Shown here in pieces: positions 11,690-23,039 of a stretch of 64,000 nt of DNA. This stretch comes from Lasioglossum baleicum (taxonomy: Eukaryota; Arthropoda; Insecta; Hymenoptera; Halictidae): the NCBI RefSeq assembly GCF_051020765.1, contig NC_134944.1, positions 1,364,001 through 1,428,000 of the forward strand. The letters run 5' to 3'. The notes under the pieces were generated by a model that searched no databases, had not been told where the DNA came from, and was given only the letters and a program-made list of their open reading frames with translations. A program made the position numbers and the translations under genes. Within the stretch, counting starts at the first letter, position 1, and each line of letters opens with the position of its first letter.

Positions 11690-13780
11690 CAACAAATTTC
11701 AACTTTTTTTATGTTCCCTAATTACAGTTTTTGAGGAACATAGCTTTGACAAAAACATATTTTTCAACTTTAAACAAATATCGTGATGTTATTATAAAAG
11801 ATATTTAATTGTTCTTTGCAGCATAAGATTCTGTAGACTTTCCCGAATACAGTGATATCCAATATTAATACATTATGATTGTTTAAACATGTTTAAACAA
11901 TGATTAAAGACGGAGATACAGCACTTTTGCACCAACTTTTGAGGATATTTTTCAATGTATCTCAAAAATAAGGGTCCAGCGGAAAATCGAACTATACCAC
12001 ACGATAGAGCAGACTTTTATCTTGAAAAACCACTGTTTCAAGTTTGGAACGTCGACGTTTTTTTCGAACCAGGAAACAAAATATCTTCGCCCCGACATAC
12101 GGCGCCACTACGGGCCAAACCGACGAAATCTGTGTGAAAATCAAAGAATGAAAGCTAAAACTTTGCAGAATATGGGATAATTATAGAGATTGTGGTACGA
12201 ACGTTTTTTAACCTTCAAAGAATTCGTTAAAATTGCACAAGTTCAAGAAAATTGTGGTTTTCCAATACCACGCGCGGAAAAATTTTTTTTTAACATGGTA
12301 TACATCATTTCCCCGTAGAATTTTTCACGCTGATTTCAAATCTGGTCTCAAAATTTGTCTACGATTTTGCAAAAAGTCGATTTTTGTGAAGAAAACTAAT
12401 GAAATCATTTTTCCGAATTTCCGGTACGATATTCATGAAAGTTTCGAATCTGTTCGACCAAGATTCGAATATACTTGCAAGTATTATTTCTCGTCTACTA
12501 AAATACTTGTAAAAGGTTCGAAACTGTCTGGCATAGGTTCGAGTATACTTAGGAGTACTATGTATTTCTGTTTTTCGAAGTGTTCGGGAATCCGCCACCG
12601 CGTGGCCGCGTTAGTTCAAAAAAGGTAAATAACGATCAAACCACACAGCGAGCGTTCCCCCTCTCCTTTCTTTGAACCTCGTGTATGCGAGCACGAATGT
12701 GACGAACGGTGTCGATCGAACCAGTTCAATTTGAACCTCCAAGATCGCTGTTACATTCACGCCGAGTTTAACGAGTTCGCGACCATTATATCCTAGTTCA
12801 CCTAGAAATTAGCTAATAAATAGTGTTAGTGAACAACAGTTGCCTTGAACTGTTCATTTATCCGCCTATAACGCGATCTACAACCGACCTGTACATAAGA
12901 CCATTCGATCCTTCTCAACGAATCCAACATCCGCTTACCAGCCTCCTAAACACGAAGTACTTATAGAGAGTTCGAATTCAATCAATCAAAACCTGTTTCG
13001 AGGTTCGAACCTGTTTGCGAGGTACCTGATCCCATCCCTAATCATTACAAAGTATGTAAATACGTATGTACAGGTATTTTGTATCGCAGCACGCGTTCGC
13101 ATAATCACGGAACAGGGCGCACGAGCTGCAAGCATCACGCATGCTCGTGTCACGGCTACTACTACTATAATATTGGTCACGCCATATGGCGTCGATAGAG
13201 CGTAAAGGGTCGCCGGTCCTCAAGCTCTCCTGAAAGCAGTTCGCTTACCAGTCCTTCACCTTGGCTCTCCCTCTGAAGAGAGAGAGAGGTCGCCATTATA
13301 TACAAGGAGATCCCGCCCTTTTGTTCCAGCCACATCGCTCCGGTGCGGTGTGTTTCGCGCGCATTCTCATTTTGCGCATACGTGCTCTCGCGACGCGTCG
13401 AAAGATCTTCAACCTCGTCCTCGCTCCCCTGGGCAATTAACGCTTTTCTCCCTAACGCTCCGCCGAAGGGTTCATGTAAATGAACGGTAAACGACCGGCT
13501 ACTGCGGGAAATATCGACCACGTGACCCTTCTCGCGCTTCTTGCCACGCCGACAAGCAAAGAAACACAACGTTTCGCCGATTCTTCAAAAATCCCATCTT
13601 CCATTATTCCATTTATTATAGTAGGACCTCGATTAACATGTTCAATGCGGGTCAGTTCTGGAACTGACAAACGGACCTAGCGATTTGTTTGGGAAAAAAA
13701 TGTATTTTATTTTTAATAAAAGTGATTTCCAGAGAGGTAATATTTAGATCTCACAGAAAAATATAATAATTACAAAAATT
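11690..13780. other. Long stretch without recognised gene
   Basis: 11,878-11,901 holds a 24-bp perfect palindrome (see findings). 11,900-12,620 contains frames on both strands (for example a 131-residue + frame) without a recognisable domain, and the style suggests an old dispersed repeat. 12,640-13,680 is more GC-rich and apparently single-copy, with several mutually overlapping frames on both strands, none convincing. It could hold an upstream regulatory region or noncoding exon of CadN, but nothing in it proves that. Confidence 0.35.
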
Positions 13781-14055
13781 CAATAATCAATTTAAACTTG
13801 AAATTTCCATGAATTCAAACTTGAAATTTGCCAAAATTTAAACTTCAAATTTCCATGAATTAAAACTTGAAATTTACCTCAATTTAAACCTGAAATTCAT
13901 CCTTCAATTTAAATCTTAAATTAATTTTCTATCAAAGTTAACTTAAAACACAAATTTATTGTAAGAGAATACCTGTTAATTTCTAAAATTTATTTTAACC
14001 TTGAAATTTCCTTCAATTAAACTTGAAATTCCCCTCAATGAACTTGAAATATACG
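13780..14055. repeat. 23-bp satellite array (about 10 units)
   Basis: Units of the type AAACTTGAAATTTCCATGAA, with the family C spacer TTAATTTTCTATCAAAGTTA in the middle. Confidence 0.75.
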
Positions 14056-15012
14056 CGCGATAAATGTATAAAAAATTCGCTTTTTATAGGATATTCTCCA
14101 GTGGAATGGGGTGGGCGAAGTAACTTAGATCTGTCTCCTCGACTGGACTTAGAATGGGGCATTACTGTACATATGTACTTACTCTCGATCTTTTGTTCAA
14201 ATACTATTAGCTTAAAGACTTGCTTCGAATATTAGATGTGTCATCTGACAAGTGAAAATGGAATAATTAATAAACCATGCTAAATTATACTTTGATGTGC
14301 TAGAAAGTAAAAAAAAAAGAGTTGAGAAATGAAAAGCAAGTTTTTATTTATCCTTATCCTCCGCGAATGTTCTCGCCAATAAATGTAGGAGTTTCTCTAG
14401 CGTGGAAAATATTCACTGCGACAAAGACCAGTCTCAAAGCTGACCCTTCAAAGGGTTGAACGGCAGAATAACAGGACGTGAACGCAATCAACGACGAATA
14501 CGCGACGTAAAAGGCGTCAGACACAATGACGCAGTGGACTCAGCTCTGCTTGGCTCTGCTTCGATATTGTTTTCCTTTGATCCCCGACTAGGAAGGTTAA
14601 TTATTAAAAGAACCAATTTACGTTATGTTGAAAACCCGAGAATGCCGGCTTGGAAATCCTTTGCGAACGAACAAACGCAATTATTAAATACGGAACATTT
14701 TTTAACCGCGTCCGACAATTTTCATGTGTTTCGCTGTACGTAGATTGTGTTCCATTTGAGTAAATAGAAATTTACAAGACAGCAATGAACTTTTAATCTT
14801 GTATACATGAGCCGTTCATTTTGAAAGTGTCCCAAGTCCAATATTTGTCAATTGTTTTTTAAATAATTCAGACCTACTAATAATTAACCAAGCAACCTGT
14901 ACTATTTTCGTCTTTCAAGGGAGTACAATATTTTTCGGTATTTTTACTTTTATTTGTACTTTTGTTTGATGATCTTTTGCCAAAAAGAATAAACAAGAAA
15001 ATATTTTATTGA

Positions 15013-15262
15013 TTAACCCTTTGCACTCGAATGGCGAGTCTAAGGCGCCACTAAAAATTGTTCATACCATTATTCAAAACAGTTTTAACGTTCTTCAATT
15101 TGTCTGAATTCTATAAATTGTAAAATGCTCAACTGTTATATAAGAAAACAGGTTCAATTTCATGTGCACAATGTAAAAAAGATTACATGGAACAAAAATG
15201 ATCTGGGTTGAAACAAATATCTTGATTTTGGAGTTCAAATTGCTTCGAGCGCAAAGGGTTAA
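15013..15262. mobile_element. piggyBac-like MITE with TTAA duplication
   Basis: The ends TTAA-CCCTTTGCACTCGAA (15,013) and TTCGAGCGCAAAGGG-TTAA (to 15,262) are inverted repeats of 15 bp with one mismatch, enclosing 242 bp. TTAA at both borders and CCC-starting ends are the known signature of piggyBac elements. No transposase; AT-rich interior. Confidence 0.85.
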
Positions 15263-15689
15263 AGCTCATTGCTTGAATAAAGAAATTCGGGTTTATTTCA
15301 CCTTAAAATACCGAAATTACTTTCTTGCCAACCCAATATGCAGCATATTTTAGACTTCAGCGAGTCTACTTCGTCTAATTATAGACAGCGTAATCACGTT
15401 TCAGCTGTTCGTCGCATGTGCGTCCAGCGTCGGACGTCGGACGTCCAACGTCCGGCAACCCGAAAGTTTGAACGCGACAGAGGTGCCAGGTGCACAACAA
15501 CATCCGGAAACTTTGTAGATTAACTGCCCCTAACAATAACTGCTAGAATAGTAACGGTGGAGGTAGGAGGAGACGGCGAGAGTGGCTTTAGGCGCATAGA
15601 GCCGTTATCGATTGACAAGCACGCTTCGTCCCGCCCGCCAGACCGCTATAGTAGTTCCCGTAGTATGTAGTAGTAGTCGGAGTCGGAAC

Positions 15690-15885
15690 CAGCGCGCACC
15701 AGCCACTCTCGCCCTTTCTCTCAATCAATTCGAGTGTCTCGCTCTTCTTTCTATCTCGTTCGTGTCTGTCACTAGCTGAGGCTGCCTTCCTTCTTCTTTC
15801 TTCGTTCTCTTTCTTACTCGTTCGTATTCTGTCTCTTGCTGAGGCTGCCTTCTTTTTTTTTCCTTCGTTCTCATTTCTTGAATTG
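15690..15885. repeat. CT-rich direct repeats with TGAGGCTGCCTTC
   Basis: Two units carrying AGCTGAGGCTGCCTTC and GTTCTCTTTCTTACTCGTTC lie directly left of the big satellite array. The inverse of the same units lies at 22,105-22,340. Both probably belong to a subtype of family C. Confidence 0.6.
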
Positions 15886-15889
15886 AATT

Positions 15890-17010
15890 TGAATTGACAG
15901 TAATTTCAAGTTTAAATTAAGAGCGAATTTAGTTTATAGTTTATATCTAGAGAAATTTCAAGTTTAAATCAAGGCGAAATTTCAAGTTTAAATAAGCAAA
16001 ATTTCAAGCTTTGAATTCTGATAAATTTCAAGTTCTGAATCCAGGGAAATTTCAAGTTTAAATAAGCAAAATTTCAAGTTTTGAATTCTGATAAATTTCA
16101 ATTTTAAATTAAGGGAAATTTCAAGTTCTGAATTCAGGGAAATTTCAAGTTCTGAATTCAGGGAAATTTCAATTTTAAATAAGCAAAATTTCAAGCTTTG
16201 AATTCTGATAAATTTCAAGTTTAAATTAAGGGAAATTTCAAGTTTAAATGAGCAAAATTTCAAGCTTTGAATACTGATAAATTTCAAGTTCTGAATCCAG
16301 GGAAATTTCAAGTTTAAATAAGCAAAATTTCAAGTTTTGAATTCTGATAAATTTCAATTTTAAATTAAGGGAAATTTCAAGTTCTGAATTCAGGGAAATT
16401 TCAAGTTCTGAATTCAGGGAAATTTCAATTTTAAATAAGCAAAATTTCAAGCTTTGAATTCTGATAAATTTCAAGTTTAAATTCAGGGAAATTTCAAGTT
16501 TAAATAAGCAAAATTTCAAGCTTTGAATTCTGATAAATTTCAAGTTCTGAATCCAGGGAAATTTCAAGTTTAAATAAGCAAAATTTCAAGTTTTGAATTC
16601 TGATAAATTTCAATTTTAAATTAAGGGAAATTTCAAGTTCTGAATTCAGGGAAATTTCAAGTTCTGAATTCAGGGAAATTTCAATTTTAAATAAGCAAAA
16701 TTTCAAGCTTTGAGTTCTGATAAATTTCAAGTTTAAATTCAGGGAAATTTCAAGTTTAAATAAGCAAAATTTCAAGCTTTGAATTCTGATAAATTTCAAG
16801 TTTAAATTAAGGGAAATTTCAAGTTTAAATGAGCAAAATTTCAAGCTTTGAATACTGATAAATTTCAAGTTTAAATGAAGGGAGATTTCAAGTTCTGAAT
16901 TCAGGGAAATTTAAAGTTTAAATAAGCAACATTTCAAGCTTTGAATTCTGATAAATTTCAAGTTTAAATTAAGGGAAATTTCAAGTTCTGAATTCAGGGA
17001 AATTTCAAGG
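15890..17010. repeat. Satellite with 256-bp higher-order period
   Basis: Over 1.1 kb of 22-24 bp monomers (types TTTCAAGTTTAAATTAAGGG, TTTCAAGTTCTGAATTCAGG, TTTCAAGCTTTGAATTCTGA). Sets of eleven monomers repeat at an exact 256-bp offset from about 15,988, 16,244 and 16,500, with a fourth, more divergent partial set. Long minus-strand frames are open only because the unit lacks stops in that frame. Confidence 0.9.
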
Positions 17011-17337
17011 TTAAGTTGAGAGAATCTTCTAGTTCATTTCAACATTTCATTGCATGCGTTACATCGCAGCTTGAATATTCAAAGCTGAAAAATTGTTCTA
17101 CAACGTTCGATCGCGTCTATCTACGTAATTGTTGTTTATCTGCGAGAAAACGGACGAAGAAATTGATACGCGAAAATAGCTCAATCAAAGTACGTAATTG
17201 CACAAAGGAACTATTTCGAGGAAGATCGCGGTATTAATAGAAATAGTGTCGTTCACTTTTGTCTAATTAAAGAATTCCGATAATGTTTGCGAGGCAATAT
17301 TTTATCGCTCTTCTATCGAGATATACATATGCCTATG

Positions 17338-17600
17338 TATAGACTGCGGATCTTTATGCATTTACAGCTTATGAAAATATTGAAAAGAATGCTAGAATAT
17401 AAAGTTCTACACTCCTCCACAAGGAGCATAACATTATTAACTTCCCGATGTTATAGGGAAGTTATTGTAATGACCCCGAAAATCGAAAATCGATTTTTTA
17501 GCAGATCTTCACGTTTCATGGTCATTGCAGTCATTTTAGACTATTTTCAGCAAAATGTTCGTATGTGTGTGTGTGTGCGTATGGCCGTTTCTATGTAATC
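17338..17600. mobile_element. Family D left end plus hairpin repeat
   Basis: The family D terminus AGACTGCGGATCTTTATGCA lies at 17,341. Then at 17,439-17,467 comes TAACTTCCC...GGGAAGTTA, a 9-bp-stem hairpin, followed by a GTGTGTGTGTGTG run at 17,563. The latter arrangement looks like an independent dispersed repeat. No coding sequence seen. Confidence 0.5.
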
Positions 17601-17854
17601 AAATTTTTCGTTAACGTTTTCAGAAAAAGTAACAACGCGATCAGGATGATGAATGATGCAATCGATGTGCCCCGCTGTAACTTAGAGCTGATTAGATTTT
17701 GGTCCATTTTGGTCAAGTAGTTTTTTAGTTTTTTTAGTTTTTTCGAAAGAAGTTCATTCAACAATGCAATTTAACCGAGAGAACGGAAAGTTTCCACCGA
17801 AGAAACAAACGTAATTACATAAAAAATTTGTTTTTCGATTTTTTAAAATTTAAA

Positions 17855-18530
17855 AAAAAAATTTTTTTTGTACCTTACGATGATGTTTCCGCTTACAATA
17901 ATCGAAAATTATCCCAATGCAAGAGTGAGTTAATCATCTCTACTCCCGAGAATACATTTTCAAAGAATATCGATGAAAGTACAAAAAAAAATTTATATTA
18001 CAATCTTTAAAAAAACAATCAGTTCAAAACGAATTATTAACTGAGATTAAATTGAAAATTAATATAAACTATATGATAATATTATTAATAACATTGATGT
18101 TGAAAACGGATTGGTTAATGGAGCACACACACATGCGGAATATTAAAATTTATTACTTTTCAAGAAAATACTAAAATTCCGTCTATATTGTGGTTAGATT
18201 TTCAATTGGCTAGAGTAGGAGTGAAAGTAAGAACTCGTTATCGTGATTATATGAAAAATGCAAATATTGATCAAAATTTTACACCAATAATAAAAATATC
18301 GAATCAAGTAAATATGTCGAGTGAGGAAAAATATCAAATCACACGTAGTCAATTTCCAGTGGTTCCTTCTGAAGCGATTACGATTCATAAAAATCAGGGA
18401 CAAACATACGAGAAAAGTATGTTTGAATTTTAAAACATCAGAAAAACGAACTTTACAAATGTTGTATGTAGCACTGAGCAGAGTTTCAAAATTGAGCGCG
18501 GTTTATATATTTTGGGACAATTTAAATTAA
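17855..18530 (+). pseudogene. Helitron PIF1-like helicase, C-terminal relic with frameshifts
   Basis: Pieces in changing + frames match the end of Helitron Rep/helicase proteins: VPYDDVSAYNNRKLSQCKSE (about 17,868), then DVENGLVNG (about 18,092), then DFQLARVGVKV (about 18,197), then SQFPVVPSEAITIHKNQGQT and MLYVALSRVSKLSAVYIFWD. IHKNQGQT and YVALSRV correspond to conserved SF1 helicase motifs V and VI. At least three frame shifts or small deletions break it (for example near 18,420), so it encodes no active enzyme. The N-terminal Rep and Walker A/B parts are absent. Confidence 0.85.
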
Positions 18531-18879
18531 CAGTATCGCAGAAAACCAAGATCAATACTGCAAACCCGGATAATGAGGAGTTGTATCGTTTGCGAAAAAC
18601 TAATTAAGACAATTTATTTAGCAACATTAGTATGCTATAACAAGGAACCAAGCGAGCAACGAGCCTGCGATGTTCGTTTAATGCGACGCCATATAGCAAA
18701 CATTTTGATAAGTAGAAAACTATTAAATTTCCCTGAAAACGTATAATCTTCTTAAAACGTACACTTAATAATGATAATAATATACTGCAACTAACGAATC
18801 GGGTAGTTCTTTGTGTGGCTCGTGGAGAGTCACACACCAAATAAAAAAAAAACATTAATAGCTATAGGTACTACTAGCC

Positions 18880-19018
18880 ATGCGTACCACTAACCCTTTC
18901 GCAAGAGCAGTCCTATCCGCGAGCGAGCGAAGCGAGCGAGCAAAAACAACCCTACTCGCGAGCAAAAACAACCCTACTCGCGAGCGAGCGAAGCGAGCGA
19001 GCAACAATAACCCTCTAG
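18880..19018 (+). mobile_element. Probable Helitron 3' end
   Basis: Downstream of the helicase relic there are two copies of GAGCGAGCGAAGCGAGCGAG with AACAACCCTACTCGCGAG repeats between, then AATAACCCTCTAG followed by T. Helitrons typically end in CTAG/CTRR before a T, with a GC-rich structured element a few bases upstream. The block is sharply GC-rich against its neighbours. The exact end is inferred. Confidence 0.6.
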
Positions 19019-19530
19019 TTTTCAATTGTAATCGTTCTCTTTTCCTTAAATATTGGTATATTACTTTTCAACAAGTTGTATATATACAAATTCAATATTT
19101 TTCATAAAAAAAGTAGGTACAGTATTGTCCTTCACAAAGTCATACCATTGTCATTTATTTCAATACGCGATTCACATACATCATAGATTTGAAGATGTGA
19201 ATTTTGGCCAGGATTTCGGCCGAGTTCGCCGCTCTGCGTCCGCGAGAACCGTTGATAGTAAATCAGACAGCCAAGGATAGCGATGGGCACTCGATTCTGG
19301 TCGAAAGCAATTTAGCTGTCTCGCGGCTTTAGCTGTTTTAATCTTCCGCGTTTAAGTTGAAACAAACGTAATTCGCCTGTCCGCTCTTAACAGCAGAGGC
19401 GCTCAATTTATTCTAAGTGACATTTCCATCGCACCGCTCAATTCCGTCGGACTCGTTTTGCATACAGGACGCTAATTTTCAGTGACAGCGAGGATCAGAA
19501 ATAGAACATTGCGACATAGGAGTTCAAGAG

Positions 19531-19564
<34 letters not shown>

Positions 19565-20210
19565 GCGTTGATCAAATTACTATGAACGAAAGTCTTTGGA
19601 TTTTTAAAGAATCCTTGAATGGCAACAGCAATTGTAATTATAAACCAACAACTCAGCCTCAATAACAAAATCCAATAATTTCATTCCGGGATTATTGTGT
19701 AAAATACTGTAAAAGAAGATTTTCAAATTTCCATTAGGTGCAGCAGAATTATCGAAAAGCCTATTGATAGGCTACCGGTAGATATATGTATAAAGTGTTC
19801 AGAAAGAAAATAAATGTCTGCAACCGCGAAGGAAGAATATTTTCAGAGAAAGAGCTACCGAAAATTACGTTTTTCCGCCTCCGCCTGGTTTTCTCGCTGC
19901 TTAACCCAGTTTCTCGACGAGAGACACGCCTCGTTAGACGGCCTCTTTCACGATCGGCTAGAGTTCCGGTCGCGAGCTGCCGGAAGGTGTAACGGGGTCG
20001 ACGCGACGCGACGCGACGCGACAGCGGCCCACAGGCTTGCGCTTTCGAGATAATCGGAAATCGAAAATTCCCTTTTCCCGGCTTACGGTCAAGAGGCTGC
20101 ACTTTCTCCGGTAACAGGCTATCGAACGAGCAATGCTGGGGAATCACACCGACATGGACGCACAGTGCTGCGATTCGAGATGTTAGCTGGACAAAACATT
20201 CTTTGTGTTT
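19019..20210. other. Unassigned stretch with GC-rich patch and GA microsatellite
   Basis: A pure (AG)n run lies at 19,534-19,561. The patch 19,850-20,160 is GC-rich with a GCGACGCGAC tandem run (19,998-20,023). A minus frame of 157 codons covers it without any motif that I know. It could be regulatory or part of a noncoding exon. Confidence 0.35.
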
Positions 20211-20420
20211 ACTAGACTCCGGGTGTTTATGCATTCTTACGGCACATTAAAATGTTCAAAGAAGGCTAGACTAGAAAATTAGATCGAATTTTGTAGAATT
20301 TCCATTTGTTTTCAATCTACAAAGGCAGTTCCCATTAAAAATATGATTGTACTTTATTCCACGGATACAAATCTACTGGATTACATACCAAACACATGAT
20401 AATTTATAGGAGAAAGACGT
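20211..20420. mobile_element. Family D left part joined to a family E arm fragment
   Basis: TAGACTCCGGGTGTTTATGC begins a family D-like segment (compare 38,478). About 120 bp later ACAAATCTACTGGATTACAT plus ACCAAACACATGATAATTTA matches one arm of family E (49,195 and 54,860). Both are incomplete. Confidence 0.55.
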
Positions 20421-20719
20421 GCACTCCGTGCACACGCGCGCTCGCCGGAAGGTTAATTTGAAAACGCTACGAACTTTCTGTCTGACCCAATATAAAACGT
20501 ATTTGAAAGATATCGATTGATATAGTTTAAACAAATATAAGAGCTTTTACGCACCTCCTTACAAAATGTAGGAAAATATCAACTGAAAATGCTTGCACAC
20601 CGTTCTGTCGACAAAAAAGACTTTCGGCTGTGTCACCGATAGAGAAATGTCGATATTCTCACTATTTAGACATTGGTTCATACGACTAGCATCTATGTAG
20701 TTTTTACGGAATTACATTT

Positions 20720-21200
20720 TGTCCAGCTAATTTGCATTGATCGCGACGCTGTCAGACGTGGAGAATCCGCCGCCGGTGCAGTTTAGCTCGTGAAATATTT
20801 CGGAGGATCCCGATTGGAGGACGCCGCCGCTATTTGTCCGTCTTCTTTTTTCCCCCGTTGCTCTTCCTCCTTCTTTCGCGTCGCGCGACGCGACGTTCCT
20901 TGCTCGATTATGTGTCTCCCCCATCTTGTTTCTACGTCTGTGTGTCGCCTCTCGACGTAAGGGGAGCCCTCGTGTCGGGGTTCACGGAAGAAATCCCGCA
21001 GCGAAGAGCCGAGCGAGACGCGGAGGACGACAAACTCTTGAGCCAGGAAGGGGGTGAACGTCGAAAAAGAGAGAGATCTAGGGTTAGGGGAGGAAGGGAG
21101 AGCGAGAGAGGAAGTTGCGGTGAGAGGAAAAGAGGCTTCGTTTCGGGGGAATGATTGAAGGAGGTTCTTTGGCAACGCTAGGAAAACGCTGAGTGCGAAG
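20720..21200. other. GC-rich single-copy segment
   Basis: Strong purine and pyrimidine strand asymmetry, with frames open on both strands (a 143-codon minus frame and a 106-codon + frame). Neither shows a domain. Its composition stands out. Possible roles are promoter, noncoding first exon of CadN, or another gene's UTR. This is inference only. Confidence 0.35.
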
Positions 21201-21217
21201 GCTGCGACGATCACTGT

Positions 21218-21860
21218 GTGGTTCAGAATCGCCGAAATTTCTGCCCATAGGTTCTTACATGTGCAGACTAGGTTTTAGCGTAAATATAAATTACTGTAAG
21301 TCGCGAATTATCTTTCGAGAGAAGTTTCAAGACAAGCACAAACGCGCGAGTCCTAGAATGATCGCGCGTCTTCCTGAAATTAACGTTGTTCGCCTCATCA
21401 TACTTTTTCATGAGTAATCATTTCAGCGAATCTAGACATACAGCGTTGAAGAGCGTTCTTTCAGCTCTGCGTGTACATATAATAATTAATATAGCATAGA
21501 AATATTTTAAAACTTCGGAAATTGTCTTTCGCGAAACACCTGTTTTTCTGTCTCTTGTTTTCTTTAATGACGATTAGAAAACGGAGTTTGCGACAGTTCA
21601 CGATGAATTGTTGCATAGAAGTATTTGTCAGAGCCTCCTTAAGATGGCTGCGTAAATATTTCTTGCAAATGTAAAAGTTACAACAATAAATATGCAAAGC
21701 ACTCTAATTTGACTGAATATATCGAATCCACCGTTTAGTTCTTTGAAATTTTCCAATCAGATTCATAATTAGCGACTCGGAAACCCTCGGAATATCGATT
21801 TCCAATCAAAATCCGAGTTTATCTCCGATTTCTGGCCACGTTTTGACGATTCCGAACCAC
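21218..21860 (+). mobile_element. Family A element, copy 4 (both ends intact)
   Basis: This is the best-preserved copy. The left end GTGGTTCAGAATCG and the right end CGATTCCGAACCAC form the inverted termini, with a sub-terminal match of GCCACGTTTTGACGATTCCG to the left-end sequence GCCAAAACGTGG of other copies. It is 643 bp with no coding capacity. It defines the family and shows that the 125-bp array of copy 1 is an expansion of one internal segment. Confidence 0.8.
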
Positions 21861-22084
21861 TCTGGTGACGTTGGAGCAAGAAAGAGTCGGATGGGGGAGA
21901 CAGTTAAACAGTACTGTACAGGAGACACGTTCAAAGACGGAATAAAAAAGACATAGAAGAAAGGAAGAGAGCTGAAAGAACACGGGAGAGTACGGAAAGA
22001 GGGGAGCAGAGAATATCGTCGTGGAATTTCACCGCGGAAGAGAACGAGGAAGGAGACGCTGCAGACGTCCCAGACTCTAGAATC

Positions 22085-22590
22085 TAAAGCGAAGGGTGTA
22101 GGGAAGCTCCAGCCACAACTAGAGACAGATACGGACGAGCAAGAAAGAGAACGAAGAAAGAAGAGCTAAGGGGGAGGGTGAATGGTGGAAATATATACAT
22201 ATATAAGGCCGGATGGGGAAACTCCAGCCACAGATAGAGACAGAATATGCATGAGTGAGAAAGAGAACGAAGAAAGAAGGAAGAAGAAGGAAGGCAGCCT
22301 CAGCTAGAAACAGAATACGAACGAGCAAGAAAGTGAACGAAAAAATTAGGAAGGAGAAAGAAGATAGAAGAAAGATATGAAGTCGTTTAGTCCAATCTTA
22401 AAATTTTCGATAGCTAAACGCGCAGCTGTGCGTGCTTGCGAATAATAGAAATTACGCTGGCGGATAGTGGAAATTACGACTGGTTAACGCAGAAATAGAA
22501 CTTTCGAGGGCGATCGCAGCCTAGATTGGTCTTTTATCTAGCGCGTCTTGTGATGTTATAAGATTTGATCGATTACGTGCAGCAACAGCG
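22085..22590. mobile_element. Family C right half with GA-rich direct repeats
   Basis: 22,105-22,340 has three units with CTCCAGCCACAACTAGAGAC or close variants. 22,400-22,550 is a family C right arm (CGCGCAGCTGTGCGTGCTTG, GAAATTACGCTGGCGGATAG, GGCGATCGCAGCCTAGATTG, then TCTTTTATCTAGCG). No 23-bp array lies between them here. Confidence 0.65.
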
Positions 22591-23039
22591 GCTATAGTGA
22601 AATACAATATTTGCCAGGCCAACGAACTCGAAACGTCAATATTGTGCAGGATACCTATAGTATAGGCACTCGGCTGTTATTTCAGGAGGAAGGAATCGAT
22701 CGCGCGTGCCTGCTCCGATGATCCTTGTCTCCCTCGTTCGGTGAACGTTGCGACCTGCGCCGCAACCCCTCATTAACCCCTTTCAACGATTCGAGTAATA
22801 ACCCCTCTGTTATTACCGGTTTTTTCTCGCCCTTCCTTCTCGGTTGTTCGTTAAACGGGCAATTTTGCCGACCAGACACGGCCACGTCACTTTCTTAGAA
22901 AACATTCGGCACCACTCGTTAGTATGCGAAGCTACATCCTTCTAATTGGCTTAATTAAACGGGCAGTTTTTATTGCTAATCACCGACACGCCGCCACTTC
23001 ACGCCCCCTTCAGTTTCTACACTTTCCCGGGGACTTCCC

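Noticed and set aside
12233..12628. 131-codon + frame
   Set aside because: No motif; an overlapping antisense frame is open as well; the surrounding DNA looks like an old repeat.
13177..13680. 130-codon minus frame and overlapping + frame
   Set aside because: Several frames open on both strands in GC-rich DNA; no domain, no splice or start context.
15988..16868. Long minus-strand frames of LEISLN/LKFCLFK type
   Set aside because: They arise from the 22-24 bp satellite lacking stops in one frame; the 8-residue periodicity mirrors the DNA period.
19761..20234. 157-codon minus frame
   Set aside because: Arg-rich because of GCGACGCGAC repeats; no known family.
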